NCBI GenBank assembly: GCA_964632305.1 | Contig: CAZWBR010000012.1 | Coordinates: forward strand, 1 to 64,000 | Direction of reading: 5' to 3' | From: CAZWBR01 sp964632305 | Lineage (GTDB): Bacteria; Bacteroidota; Bacteroidia; Bacteroidales; Prolixibacteraceae | DNA length: 64,000 bases | Shown here: positions 1 to 9,291 of the stretch, piece after piece | How the letters are laid out: the number at the start of each line of letters is the position of its first letter | How positions within the stretch are numbered: the first letter of the stretch is position 1 | Program-made: the position numbers and the translations under genes | Notes under the pieces: generated by a model | What the model was told of the DNA's origin: nothing | Seen by the model: the letters and a program-made list of their open reading frames with translations, nothing else | Database searches by the model: none

Positions 1-10
1 TTTTGGGTAT

Positions 11-368
11 TGCATTCTGCGTTAGGGCAGTAAGGAGAAGTCCCTATAATGAGCAATAAACCGATCACAGGGCCGAAGGTTCGACATGTGACAGCACAGG
101 CTGCAAAGCCTGTGGAAACGGTCAGTGACAGACCACTAAAGGCCTGTAAGGCCGGCATGTATTGAATCGTTATAAAACCATTTCATCAAATCCGGTCAAC
201 ACATGCCGGTCCTTCAGACCTCCAATTACCTCTATATCTCCTTTTCACAGGGCTCACGCCCTGTGCTGTCACATGTCGACCTTTCAGGTCTGCCGTAACA
301 AATAGTATTTAACCTTGAGATTTCTTACTCTGCTTCGCTTCAATACCAATAACAGAAACAGACTTGCA
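11..368. repeat. Dispersed long-hairpin intergenic repeat, copy 1
   Basis: The sequence folds back on itself. Arms at 81-100 and 260-279 are perfect 20-bp complements, and inner arms at 152-160 and 201-209 also pair, around a loop near 161-200. A second copy begins at 462 (offset 451) and a third, diverged copy lies near 24655-24935. Short open frames cross it on both strands but have no protein-like content, so it is read as a non-coding repeat. Confidence 0.8.
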
Positions 369-389
369 GTTAGTCGGAGTGCTACTTGG

Positions 390-452
390 AGTCGGGGCGC
401 GACTGGACGCAAACCTTTGTCCACGGCGCGAGCACAGAGTCGCACCCCGACT
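390..452. repeat. Short inverted-repeat unit (AGTCGGGG arms)
   Basis: Fifteen-base arms at 390-404 and 438-452 pair at 14 of 15 positions. The same unit occurs in opposite orientation at 24457-24519. It sits between the two copies of the long-hairpin repeat. Confidence 0.7.
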
Positions 453-461
453 TCCTGCTTT

Positions 462-822
462 TGCATTCTGCGTTAGGGCAGTAAGGAGAAGTCCCTATAA
501 TGAGCAATAAACCGATCACAGGGCCGAAGGTTCGACATGTGACAGCACAGGCTGCAAAGCCTGTGGAAACGGTCAGTGACAGACCACTAAAGGCCTGTAA
601 GGCCGGCATGTATTGAATCGTTATAAAACCATTTCATCAAATCCGGTCAACACATGCCGGTCCTTCAGACCTCCGACTTCTTCTATCACTCTTCTTCACA
701 GGGCTCACACCCTGCGCTGTCACATGTCGGCCTTTCAGGCCTGCCGTAGCAAACAGTATTTAACCTTTAGATTTCTTATTCTGCTTCGCTTCAATACCAA
801 TGGCAGAAACCGACTTCCTGCA
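462..822. repeat. Dispersed long-hairpin intergenic repeat, copy 2
   Basis: The first 200 or so bases are nearly identical to copy 1 at 11-368; after about 670 the two copies diverge but stay alignable to the end. The second stem arm is more degenerate than in copy 1. From 823 to 1049 nothing further is recognisable. Confidence 0.8.
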
Positions 823-1049
823 TCTATTTCATTTCCAGCGAAGAGAGAAATCTCTACCTGAATACAATAGCCGGGATTTAATCGTACAACAATCTGGTTT
901 AATATTATAAATCTTATTGGTTAACACACTGTTACTATCCGTTTTAGGTCTCCATAGCTTGATTTTCTCAACAAAAACAGCCATTCGGAGCATTGAAACG
1001 GCAAAGCATTGCTGTTACATTCAATATTTCGGTCAATCGGAGAAAAGCA

Positions 1050-1079
1050 AAAGAGGCTGCCTTTTCAGACAGCCTCTTT
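1050..1079 (-). terminator. Rho-independent terminator-like hairpin
   Basis: A perfect 10-bp stem (AAAGAGGCTG with CAGCCTCTTT) around a 10-nt loop lies 24 nt past the stop of the minus-strand secreted-protein gene. It is followed on that strand by a short T-rich stretch. Confidence 0.65.
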
Positions 1080-1102
1080 CATATGTATTGGTAATAAGAT
1101 GA

Positions 1103-3688
1103 TTATCGGGTTCTTCGGCCAGTCTTCTCCTGTTTCGATTCAGCAGGTTTCGCTTTCTGTTCGGGGTCTGAGCTTCGGGCTGACCGGGTGGCCGGGGCAG
1201 TCGATTGACGGTTGGGTTCGGCCGAGCGGGTAGCCGGTTGTGCGGCCTGGCGGGTTGGTGTGGCTGACCGTTTGGTGTAACTCTCACCCACGTTGCCTCC
1301 GCGTTCGGTCGATTGAGACTTAACGGTGGTATTGACAGATCCCCTTTCGCGTTGTTCGATCTGGCGGTTCACCCGTTGCTCGGTATTCCGGTTGTTCTGC
1401 ACGTTGTTCCAGTTCTGACCGTTGTATTGCTGTACGTTGCCTTCGCTGTTTTGTTTGTATACATTCCCTTCGCGGTCGACCGTCACGTTGTTGCGGGTGG
1501 TCTGAGTGGAGCGGGTTGTTGGGCGGGGTGTGACGCTTTCACCTGCCGGGGCGGAGCTTTCCCGTGTCGGTTCAGACCGTTTGGTCACAGAGCCTGACGA
1601 GCGGGTCGTTGTCGTTGGGCGGGTGGAGGTGTCGGAGGGCCTGCTGGCAGGGCGCTGGTAGGTGCCTGACGAGCGGGTTGGGGTCGATGTTGACTGCCGG
1701 GTCACCGTTCTGCCGGAGCTCTGGGTGGCCGTCCCTGTTGGGCGGTTGCCGCGCGATACGGATCCGCTGCTCCCCTGGGTGCTGCCGCCCGATTGTACCT
1801 GTCGGGTAGAGGGGCGGGTGACGGCATTGGACGAGGACCGGGTTGAGGTGCGGGAGACATCGAGGGCCGGTTTACGGGCTACATCGTGGGTCTCCACATC
1901 TTTCCGGTGGTTGTAGATGTTATTGGTATAGTTACGGTTGATGTTGCTGTAATGGTTGTTAGGCCCATTGTAGCGGTTACGGGGTTCTTCACGGTAACGT
2001 GAGACATAGCGGTCGTGGTGTACGTGGTAAGGGGGGCGGTAGACCACCGGTCCCCACCAACCACCGCCCCAGCCTGGCCTCCAACTGTTACTCTTCCAGG
2101 TATCGAAATGGAACCATCCGAAACTATAATCAATACCTAAGCTCCAACCTGTCCAGGGGTTGTAGTGCATGTTAAAACCCCAGGTGCGGGGACGGGCATA
2201 ATAATGGCGTCCATGCCATGGGCGGTAGTGGTAGCCGGTGCCGTAAACGACTACCGGTCCGTAGATGTAGGTGCCCAGGTATCCGGGTGTGTAGCCCATA
2301 TAGACATATTCGGGGGTGACATCATAGATATAAACATATTTGATGTTGTAGACCGGGTAGCTTGGCGGAATATTCATGACGGCCTGGGGTCGCATGGTCG
2401 CAACGGTCCAGGGGCCGTTGGGGCGGTTGGAGATGAACCATACGCCGTTATCCACGACATAATAGAGCCCTTCGGCACGGATAACGGGGCTGGACGTATT
2501 GACGGCATAGGAGAGGGCGGTCCCATTGATAGGTTCAAAGAGCGGGTCGCCATCGTAATAAACATCGGTGTTGGCATTATTACGATAAACTTTGGCCGTT
2601 TGCGGTATTTGCGCATCCAGCACGGCTTCGCGGGCCTCTTCCGTTCCGGCGACATTAGCCAGTACAGTGCCCCTCTCAGAATCGGAGGGGATACTGGCAA
2701 AATCTTCGGGTAGTTGATCGGCAGCGACATATTGCCAGGGGCCGCTCAGTGTCCCGGTTCTGTACCACCTTCCGGAGATCAGCAGGTAATATTTTTGTGA
2801 ATCAATATGCATGAATATTTCGTCATTGCTGTTGGTCATGTAAAGCAGGCCTGTTCCCTCGATAGGGGCGAAATCCGCTTTCCCGTCCGATTGGATCAGT
2901 TCGGCCGGTTCGAAGCTGATGACGATCTGGGCCGGAGCCGGACTTTTCTCAATTTTGTTCTCTTTTTCCGATTGTTTAATCGATTTGTCAATGCTCTTTA
3001 AGGTTGAGGGTATGATGGCCAGCGGGCTCCATGGTCCTTCGACGGAGGAGGCGTTGTACCAGTAGCCGCCACCATAGAGATAGAGTTGTCCGTTTCTGTT
3101 TCTCAGGATGTTGAACGGGGTATTGACCACCCGGTCGAAGCCCGTCTGTGAGTCGTTCTCCCAGATAGGCTCGCCATCGATCTGAACCAATACGGAATAG
3201 ACATTTTTAAAAATGATGGTCGGGGGATCGATGGCCAACTGATCGGAGAGGTTTTGTTGTTTTTGGTTATCCTCCAGGGTGGCCAGAAGCTCGTCGAGCG
3301 ACATGACCAGGTTCCAACGGGGCGCTTCGGTCTCGATCAGCGATTGATAGCGTCTCACCCGGGTCTCATCGGTCAGGCCTGGGAATTTGGCTTTGGTGAT
3401 TTCGAGGCTTTCGAGGGTGACGGAGCGGCGGTCGCGATTGGTCCCCATGGTGGCCTCGGCCCAGAACGATCCAAAGATCGGGTCGGGACTATTGTTTTCC
3501 AGGATTGAAACAGCGGCCATACACTCCATCCGGTTGTTGGAGAAAGATAATGGCTGAGGCTGGTAAATCGTTATCTTGGCCTGGGAGGATTTGATGATTT
3601 TGGGCCACACACTGGCAGCGGTATTTGCTTTAACGGATGAGGTCAAGCTCATCGCGGTTAGGAGCAGAAAGGCGAGAATTGTTTTCAT
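1103..3688 (-). CDS. Large secreted protein with three GPW repeats and Ser/Thr/Arg-rich tail
   Basis: The 861-residue protein starts with a clear Sec signal peptide (MKTILAFLLLTAMSLTSSVKA). Three similar units each contain an aromatic G-x-W-[YF] motif followed by GPW, near residues 218, 315 and 425 (GYWYNASSVEGPW, GRWYRTGTLSGPW, GVWFISNRPNGPW). A Tyr/Trp/Gly-rich block follows at about 440-560. From about 570 to the end it is low-complexity, rich in Ser, Thr, Arg and Gln. Proteins of this build are sometimes labelled carbohydrate-binding family V/XII, but no ligand can be read from the sequence. It is a single gene with its own terminator. The periplasmic or surface location is inferred; the function is unknown. 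Confidence 0.75.
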   Translation of the reverse strand: MKTILAFLLLTAMSLTSSVKANTAASVWPKIIKSSQAKITIYQPQPLSFSNNRMECMAAVSILENNSPDPIFGSFWAEATMGTNRDRRSVTLESLEITKAKFPGLTDETRVRRYQSLIETEAPRWNLVMSLDELLATLEDNQKQQNLSDQLAIDPPTIIFKNVYSVLVQIDGEPIWENDSQTGFDRVVNTPFNILRNRNGQLYLYGGGYWYNASSVEGPWSPLAIIPSTLKSIDKSIKQSEKENKIEKSPAPAQIVISFEPAELIQSDGKADFAPIEGTGLLYMTNSNDEIFMHIDSQKYYLLISGRWYRTGTLSGPWQYVAADQLPEDFASIPSDSERGTVLANVAGTEEAREAVLDAQIPQTAKVYRNNANTDVYYDGDPLFEPINGTALSYAVNTSSPVIRAEGLYYVVDNGVWFISNRPNGPWTVATMRPQAVMNIPPSYPVYNIKYVYIYDVTPEYVYMGYTPGYLGTYIYGPVVVYGTGYHYRPWHGRHYYARPRTWGFNMHYNPWTGWSLGIDYSFGWFHFDTWKSNSWRPGWGGGWWGPVVYRPPYHVHHDRYVSRYREEPRNRYNGPNNHYSNINRNYTNNIYNHRKDVETHDVARKPALDVSRTSTRSSSNAVTRPSTRQVQSGGSTQGSSGSVSRGNRPTGTATQSSGRTVTRQSTSTPTRSSGTYQRPASRPSDTSTRPTTTTRSSGSVTKRSEPTRESSAPAGESVTPRPTTRSTQTTRNNVTVDREGNVYKQNSEGNVQQYNGQNWNNVQNNRNTEQRVNRQIEQRERGSVNTTVKSQSTERGGNVGESYTKRSATPTRQAAQPATRSAEPNRQSTAPATRSARSSDPEQKAKPAESKQEKTGRRTR

Positions 3689-3895
3689 AGCTTTCTATTT
3701 TTCATGTTTTCAAAGGAGCGTTCCGTAATCAGGTTGATAAGATGATTGACGGACATCGATTTAGGATATCTGTACAAAAAGAGTGCCTTGGATTATTCCG
3801 AGAGTCATCTTACTGACTAAATTGGTAAAATATTTTACGGAATCCATCATTTTAGGATTATAGGGTGCATAGTGCTGCCGAAACGGAAGGCTTTT

Positions 3896-4714
3896 TTAGT
3901 TTTTATGAACCACATGAACATCCCTTTGCGGATAAGGAATCTGTATTTCCTGCTGATCGAAGCGGATTTTGATCCGTTCATTCATCGCGAAGAAGATAGG
4001 CCAGTAATCGTCCTGCTTCACCTCTGCCCTGACCTTTAGGTTAACGGCGCTATCTCCGAGAGAAGAGACGTTGATGAAGGGTTCCTGTTTGTTCAGGACC
4101 CGTTCGTCGGTAAATATTTCATTAAGGATGATTTGGCGGGCTTTTTCGATGTTGTTGTCGTAGCTGATGCCGAACACCCATTCCACCAGTCTCGTTTCCA
4201 TTCTGGAATAGTTGATGATCATATTGTTGGAGAGGGTTCCGTTGGGCAGGATGATTATTTTGTTGTCGTAACTCTTCAGGATGGTATGAAAGACCTGTAT
4301 TTCGGTTACTGTTGCAATGATGCCGTTCGATTCTATGGTTTCGCCCACTTTGAAGGGTTTGAAAAAGAGGATCAGTACCCCGCCGGCAAAATTGGCGAGG
4401 CTACCCTGGAGGGCCAGGCCAATAGCCAGACCCGCGGCGCCGAGGATGGTGATAAACGAGGTGGTCTGGATCCCGATCATCGAGGCTACGGCGATAATCA
4501 GCATCGCGTAAAGGAGGGCATTGGTGAGGGAGGCAAGGAATGGGATCAGTGAAGGATCGACCTCGCGTTTCTGAAGCACCGATTTCATGCGGCGGATCAG
4601 AGGTTTGATGAGCATGATACCGGCGATCAGGGTGAGGCCAGCCAGTAAAATGCGGGGGGCATAGTCGATCGCCATCGTGATAAGGTGTTGCGTGTATTGT
4701 TCGATATTATCCAT
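3896..4714 (-). CDS. MscS-family mechanosensitive ion channel
   Basis: The 272-residue membrane protein has three hydrophobic segments near residues 15-37, 62-88 and 90-120. The third is the Gly/Ala-rich pore helix typical of MscS (GAAGLAIGLALQGSLANFAG), followed by the beta domain that starts around FKPFKVGETIE and an alpha/beta C-terminus. The length fits the small MscS class. Such channels open under membrane tension to release solutes during osmotic downshock. It stands 37 nt upstream of nothing co-directional except pepE further right, so shared transcription is possible but not shown. Confidence 0.9.
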   Translation of the reverse strand: MDNIEQYTQHLITMAIDYAPRILLAGLTLIAGIMLIKPLIRRMKSVLQKREVDPSLIPFLASLTNALLYAMLIIAVASMIGIQTTSFITILGAAGLAIGLALQGSLANFAGGVLILFFKPFKVGETIESNGIIATVTEIQVFHTILKSYDNKIIILPNGTLSNNMIINYSRMETRLVEWVFGISYDNNIEKARQIILNEIFTDERVLNKQEPFINVSSLGDSAVNLKVRAEVKQDDYWPIFFAMNERIKIRFDQQEIQIPYPQRDVHVVHKN

Positions 4715-4751
4715 TGATACAATTGTTTAAGTGTAATTTAAAATGGTCGTT

Positions 4752-5465
4752 TCACAATTTTTCGATTAGGAAACCGATGTTTTGGAATGGCATATATTCC
4801 TGTGGTTCGGTTCCTTTTTTAAAAATACGTACCGGTTTGGAACCAATCAGCGAAAGCGATTGGTTTTCGTATTTCAGCATGGATCCTTCGCGAAGTCCTA
4901 CCACATAGAGGTCAGGATTGATTTCGATAAATTCCTGGATGCGTTGTTCGCGGGTCTCACCGCCGTGGCCTTCAGGGTTTTTGTCCAGATAGTGAGGGTT
5001 GATTTGAAAGGGGACGAGATTCATGCAGTCGAATCCTTTAGGGTCGATGATGGGCATATCGTTGGTGGTTCGCAGGGTCGGACAGGCGACATTCGATCCC
5101 GCGCTCCAGCCGATATAAGGGGTTCCGGAAAGCACCTTTTCGCGGATAGCCGGCATCAGCTTATTGTCGTGCAGCATCCTGACCAATTGCCAGGTGTTAC
5201 CGCCACCCACGACGATGGCTTCGGCTTCCTGCACGGCTTTAACCGGATCTTCGAAATGATGGATACCTACCACGTGATGGCCTATTTCGGCGAAGCGTTC
5301 CTCTACTTTTGCTTCGTACTCGTCGAACGGGAAGGTGACGGCGGCATAGGGTATAAAGAGGGCATAGACGGGATGATCGCCCAGGAATTGCTGAATCTGA
5401 TGTTTCGGGTAGTCGAGATAGGGTTCACCCGGATTGGTCGAATTGCTGATTAAAAGTAGTTTCAT
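4752..5465 (-). CDS. pepE: Dipeptidase E (peptidase family S51)
   Basis: The 237-residue cytoplasmic enzyme matches alpha-aspartyl dipeptidase PepE, which hydrolyses Asp-X dipeptides. The nucleophile is visible in GWSAGS (Ser121). Asp136 and His158 fall one residue beyond the Ser120/Asp135/His157 triad of the Salmonella enzyme. VVGGGNTWQL near residue 85 is also typical. The length matches the family. The start gives a normal N-terminal strand (MKLLLISNST). It has no signal peptide. Confidence 0.93.
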   Translation of the reverse strand: MKLLLISNSTNPGEPYLDYPKHQIQQFLGDHPVYALFIPYAAVTFPFDEYEAKVEERFAEIGHHVVGIHHFEDPVKAVQEAEAIVVGGGNTWQLVRMLHDNKLMPAIREKVLSGTPYIGWSAGSNVACPTLRTTNDMPIIDPKGFDCMNLVPFQINPHYLDKNPEGHGGETREQRIQEFIEINPDLYVVGLREGSMLKYENQSLSLIGSKPVRIFKKGTEPQEYMPFQNIGFLIEKL

Positions 5466-5607
5466 ATCGATTTGTATTTAAAATGATTCAGTTGTGCAAG
5501 GGTTGTTCAATTATTATGCCAATAATCCGGATTTATCCGTATAGAATTTGAATGACAGACAAATATACCCTCAATAATTAAATGTTGTGTCAGTATTAGG
5601 TCAGATT

Positions 5608-5650
5608 AAAAAAAGGAAAGAGCGGACTTTGATGAGTTCGCTCTTCCTGT
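5608..5650 (-). terminator. Rho-independent terminator of the ECF/OMP operon
   Basis: An imperfect stem (GGAAAGAGCGGA with TTCGCTCTTCC) lies just past the stop of the outer-membrane-protein gene. On the minus strand it is followed by a run of seven T. Confidence 0.65.
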
Positions 5651-5666
5651 TTTGGCAGATGGCGGC

Positions 5667-6590
5667 TTACCAGTTAACCAATCCAATTCCAATGGAGAAG
5701 GGGTTCATTTCGGGTCCGCGGCCCTCTTTGAAAAGGGTGGATAAATAGTAGGTCGCGAAGAGGTTAAGTCCCTTGTATCCCAGCCGGGTTGTGACGCCGT
5801 AGCGGAAAGGGTTGATATTAAAGTCATTGCGGTCCTTGCTTTTTTCGTCGTTGGAAATAACTTTCGTATGGGAGCCAAGCTTCAGTCCGCCGATCAATCC
5901 GCCTGAAAGGAAGATTCTTCTCGATTGGTCGTTGGAAGGGATCTGGAATTCAAGGATAAGCGGGACGGTGAGGTAAGTGGTGGAGAGCTTCGTCTTGGAG
6001 ATGTCGGACCCTTCGAGCGCCACGGGTTGGATATACCCGTTTGTATTAATGATCGTGTAGTTGTTCGAGAAGCGGTAGTCGTTAAAGCTCAGTCCAAGTC
6101 CGGTCACGATCCCGACATTTCGTTTCTCTTTCTGTAGGGCAATATTGTATTTTATCAGGTTCAGGTTGATCTCGAACGATTTGTTGTGGTTAAGGTCCAT
6201 GAAGTTTTCGGTTTCATAGCCGTCGTAGCTGACATTGGCAAAGGAATTGATCCCCATTTCGAAGGTAGACCAGTGACCTTTAAACCGGGGTTTGTGGCCT
6301 GTCCAGTTTTCGTATTCCTGGTCGTCAAGACGGTCGATGTCGATTGATCCACCGTTATTTCCTTCGGCAATCACGATGGCTTTACGGCCGATACGGATCT
6401 TCACGGTGTCCTCTTCGTTGTCCTGTATGTCGATGGTGTTATTGCCGATGCGAACATCCGTTTTGGAGTTACCTTCGACCACAGTGACCATATTTTTCCC
6501 CAGGACATTTACCCTGACCGTATCCTGGGCGAGTGTGCCGCAAACTGTAAGGAATGATATGACAAGCAGTAGGCTTATTTTCTTTTTCAT
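5667..6590 (-). CDS. Outer-membrane beta-barrel protein (PorT-like)
   Basis: The 307-residue protein has a signal peptide (MKKKISLLLVISFLTVCGTLAQ). Residues about 24-75 form a short head with repeated R/K-I-G-x-x strands. A C-terminal half of alternating hydrophobic strands follows, with an aromatic-rich end typical of eight-stranded outer-membrane barrels. It is the last gene of a sigma factor / anti-sigma / OMP operon, so its level is probably set by that sigma factor. The barrel call comes from the strand pattern; the exact family is uncertain. Confidence 0.7.
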   Translation of the reverse strand: MKKKISLLLVISFLTVCGTLAQDTVRVNVLGKNMVTVVEGNSKTDVRIGNNTIDIQDNEEDTVKIRIGRKAIVIAEGNNGGSIDIDRLDDQEYENWTGHKPRFKGHWSTFEMGINSFANVSYDGYETENFMDLNHNKSFEINLNLIKYNIALQKEKRNVGIVTGLGLSFNDYRFSNNYTIINTNGYIQPVALEGSDISKTKLSTTYLTVPLILEFQIPSNDQSRRIFLSGGLIGGLKLGSHTKVISNDEKSKDRNDFNINPFRYGVTTRLGYKGLNLFATYYLSTLFKEGRGPEMNPFSIGIGLVNW

Positions 6591-6651
6591 CTTTATTGAA
6601 TTTATGTTTCTGTTTTGACCCTAAGACGGACAAGTCTTTAAATTGTTACAG

Positions 6652-7692
6652 CTACCTGTTTACCGGGATGGAAAAAGCGAGCAGTTTGGAATTGAAAGCG
6701 ACTGAGCGGAGCTCTCCGGCAGTATCTTTGCGGGCGGTCAACCGTTTGCCCGATAGTTTGGCCACCAATTGGAGGCCCGAAAGGGTCAGGTGATCGGTAG
6801 AGAGCAGCTCACGATCGTCGCTTGAGCGGTAATTGTCCAGCTCTGTCTTGAGCAAATCTGAAAATTGTACCTCCGGGTTGTTGTGCCGGTCGGGGCGATA
6901 ATCCAGCCGGACGACCTGCAGTTCGTCGACCAGTTCGAAGATGATGGTCTTTCGGGGCAGTTCGGCCAGTAGTAGTTCAGGTTCCCTGAGCGCTTCTTCG
7001 ATTTGTTGCTCATCCTGACGGATCACCTCTTCAGCCGGTTTGACGGGCTTAGGGGTCCCGACTTCGGGGACTTCCGTTTTCGGGGTGGTTATCGTTGCCG
7101 GTATAATATCCGGTTTTGGAGCCGGTTCGGTTGTGGCAGGCTGCGGTTTTTCAGATTTTACCGGATCTTCAACCTGAGCGGTCTGTGTTTGGGAGGGCAG
7201 CGGCTGATCGTGCCGCGGAGTGAAGAGCAGCAACGCTAATGCCACGACGGCGGCGGCAGCAGCCACGCGGGTCCACAAGGGCAGGACAACGGCTTTCTTT
7301 TTGAGAGGGGCCTTGTTGGGGAAATGAATCGCGGGATCAGCTTTCATGCGGGTGGCAGCGAAGCGGTTCACCTCGTCCCTGCGGTCGGGATGAAGGGTCA
7401 GCCATTGTTCGAATGCTGATTTTTGTTCAGATGACAGGTCGCCTTCCATCAGGGCGATGGCAGCATGATCGAAGGTTGCCTGATCATCGTAAACCGATTT
7501 TTTCAGCGATGACTTATGTGAGAATTTGATCTGTTGGGGAGGGGAAAGAGCCGGCAGATTAAGATCGATTTCGGCGGCCAGGTCCGGATTTTCAGTGAGA
7601 AAATCGTGAAACGAGGTCTCCATTTGCGGGTCCAGGTTTCCGTCGAGGTAGTCGAGGAACCAAATTTCGTAGTTTTCCCTTGTAATCTTCAT
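6652..7692 (-). CDS. Single-pass membrane protein, probable anti-sigma factor
   Basis: The 346-residue protein has an acidic cytoplasmic N-terminus with two repeated helical blocks (NYEIWFLDYLDGNLDP and later AALMEGDLSSEQKSAFEQW). One membrane span follows near residues 138-158, then a Pro/Glu/Lys-rich periplasmic stretch and a C-terminal domain. It starts 2 nt after the ECF sigma gene, the usual arrangement for a membrane-bound anti-sigma factor. The N-terminal helices would hold the sigma factor. No FecR signature was recognised, so the role rests on context and topology. Confidence 0.7.
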   Translation of the reverse strand: MKITRENYEIWFLDYLDGNLDPQMETSFHDFLTENPDLAAEIDLNLPALSPPQQIKFSHKSSLKKSVYDDQATFDHAAIALMEGDLSSEQKSAFEQWLTLHPDRRDEVNRFAATRMKADPAIHFPNKAPLKKKAVVLPLWTRVAAAAAVVALALLLFTPRHDQPLPSQTQTAQVEDPVKSEKPQPATTEPAPKPDIIPATITTPKTEVPEVGTPKPVKPAEEVIRQDEQQIEEALREPELLLAELPRKTIIFELVDELQVVRLDYRPDRHNNPEVQFSDLLKTELDNYRSSDDRELLSTDHLTLSGLQLVAKLSGKRLTARKDTAGELRSVAFNSKLLAFSIPVNR

Positions 7693-7694
7693 GG

Positions 7695-8183
7695 TTATAT
7701 CACAGCATCAATTTGTCCGATATAATTTTTCAGGAAGAGGCGGGCGCGGTAAATATAGACCTTTACCTGTGCCTCGCTCAGGTCGGTAATCTCGCCAATC
7801 TCCTGGTAAGAATAACCTTCGTAGTCGCGGAGAAGGATCACTGAGCGTTGAATTCCGGGCAGTTTCCCGACCGCTTCGTTCAGGATATCGTGCAGGTCGA
7901 AATAGCCCGTTTCGGTAAAGGCTTCGGGCATCTGACGGGTCTCGGTAGTCTTTTCCCACTTTCCTTTCCGGATGTGGTCGATCATGGTGTGATGGGCGGT
8001 AGTGAAGAGGTAGGCTTTCACTTTTCCGGCATCGACCTGATTGCGGCGGACCCATAGTTTTTCGAAGCTTTCCTGTACGATGTCTTTAGCCGATTCGGTG
8101 TCGGATAAGCTTTTGAGTACAAACCGGTAAAGTCCGTCGGCCCAAAGATCTACAGCGCGGTTATAATCAGCAATTGTCATCAA
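7695..8183 (-). CDS. ECF-family RNA polymerase sigma factor
   Basis: The 162-residue protein has a sigma region 2 (residues about 10-75, with SAKDIVQESFEKLWVRR) and a sigma region 4 (about 105-155, with SYQEIGEITDLSEAQVKVYIYRAR). The length and two-domain plan are those of ECF sigma factors. It is the first gene of a three-gene minus-strand operon with a probable anti-sigma protein and an outer-membrane protein. The target promoters cannot be read here; autoregulation is inferred. Confidence 0.93.
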   Translation of the reverse strand: MMTIADYNRAVDLWADGLYRFVLKSLSDTESAKDIVQESFEKLWVRRNQVDAGKVKAYLFTTAHHTMIDHIRKGKWEKTTETRQMPEAFTETGYFDLHDILNEAVGKLPGIQRSVILLRDYEGYSYQEIGEITDLSEAQVKVYIYRARLFLKNYIGQIDAVI

Positions 8184-8353
8184 TCGGATCAGGTAATTCC
8201 CAATAAGACGACTGGTGGGGAAGAATGTTACAGGGGGAGGGGAAAAAGATATTACATATTAGATGAAAGAGACAAGACAAAAGACAAAAGACGAAAGACA
8301 GGAGGTGACGATCCCTAAATAAGGTTGACGTTTTTTACTTCTTTTTATCTGTA

Positions 8354-9283
8354 TCAATAACCTATTTCTATCGGACAAATATGAGCCGGAAGGTCTTCTT
8401 TTGGCTTAAAATCAGAGTGGCTCAATGCCTCTCTGATTTTATTATTTCCTTCGGCATAAATAATCACCGTCGGTCTCTTTTGGCTGTTTAAATGTAGTAA
8501 ACTTTTTTCAAACCGGACAGGTGTTGTTCTTTCAGGCAAACCATTGTGTATTCTTTTCTGATTGTAATGGTTGACAGCTTTTCGCAGCATTTTCTTCAAC
8601 TGGTCAAGATCTTTCGGCCTCCAGAACTTCAGGTATTCATTTTTTATGGTCCCGTTAATGCGCTCGGCATAAGCATTATCCTGAGCTTTTTCGCCCATGC
8701 TGATTTTAATTAAATTACTCCTGAGATGCTTAATATATTCTTTAGCAGTATATTGTCCTCCTCTGTCAGAGTGGTGTATTAACCAATCCATATTGCCTGA
8801 ACTGTTTCGCAGGGCCATTCTCAGCGCAGCCATATTGGCTTTTGCCCGCATATGATCGCTTGCCTGGTAACCTAATATTCTTTTCGTGTAAATATCAATA
8901 ATAAAGACGATGTAGTAATAATCTTCGCCGATTAAAAAGTAGGTTATATCCGTTTGCCAGACAATGTTTTTGGTCCACACCATCATTCCCTGGATGAGGT
9001 TTTTATAAGTGGAGTGAACAGGAATCGTGGTCTTTTGGTAGTTTTTCTTCAGTTTTACCCGGTACCCCAAATCCATAAAAATGGAAATGAATTTATCCCT
9101 GCCTAGCCAGTCCGGTTTTAATGTATCGTACATCTTTTCAACGCCGCAGCCGGGATGTTCATCGCGTAGAATGTCGACTTCAATCAACAGTTGCTGAAGC
9201 TTTTCGTTGAACGAAGCCTGCGATTTAAAGTGTTTATGCACCGCCTGCCTGGTTAAGCCGGCCACTTGCAATACTGATCTCAT
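8354..9283 (-). CDS. IS3-family transposase OrfB, DDE catalytic part
   Basis: The 309-residue frame holds the retroviral-type integrase core. Catalytic residues are visible as Asp112 (WQTDITYF), Asp173 (HHSDRGGQYT) and Glu207 (NAYAERINGTIKNEYL). The N-terminal part has the HTH_21-like segment seen in IS3 OrfB. In IS3 elements the active transposase is usually an OrfAB fusion made by -1 frameshifting. Here the -1 frame is open from an A-run at 9341-9349 in orfA straight into this gene, so a fusion product is likely. Confidence 0.92.
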   Translation of the reverse strand: MRSVLQVAGLTRQAVHKHFKSQASFNEKLQQLLIEVDILRDEHPGCGVEKMYDTLKPDWLGRDKFISIFMDLGYRVKLKKNYQKTTIPVHSTYKNLIQGMMVWTKNIVWQTDITYFLIGEDYYYIVFIIDIYTKRILGYQASDHMRAKANMAALRMALRNSSGNMDWLIHHSDRGGQYTAKEYIKHLRSNLIKISMGEKAQDNAYAERINGTIKNEYLKFWRPKDLDQLKKMLRKAVNHYNQKRIHNGLPERTTPVRFEKSLLHLNSQKRPTVIIYAEGNNKIREALSHSDFKPKEDLPAHICPIEIGY

Positions 9284-9291
9284 GCTGCAAC

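Noticed and set aside
613..861. A short open frame inside repeat copy 2
   Set aside because: The region is a hairpin repeat; its frame is not kept open in the other copies and the peptide has no recognisable features.
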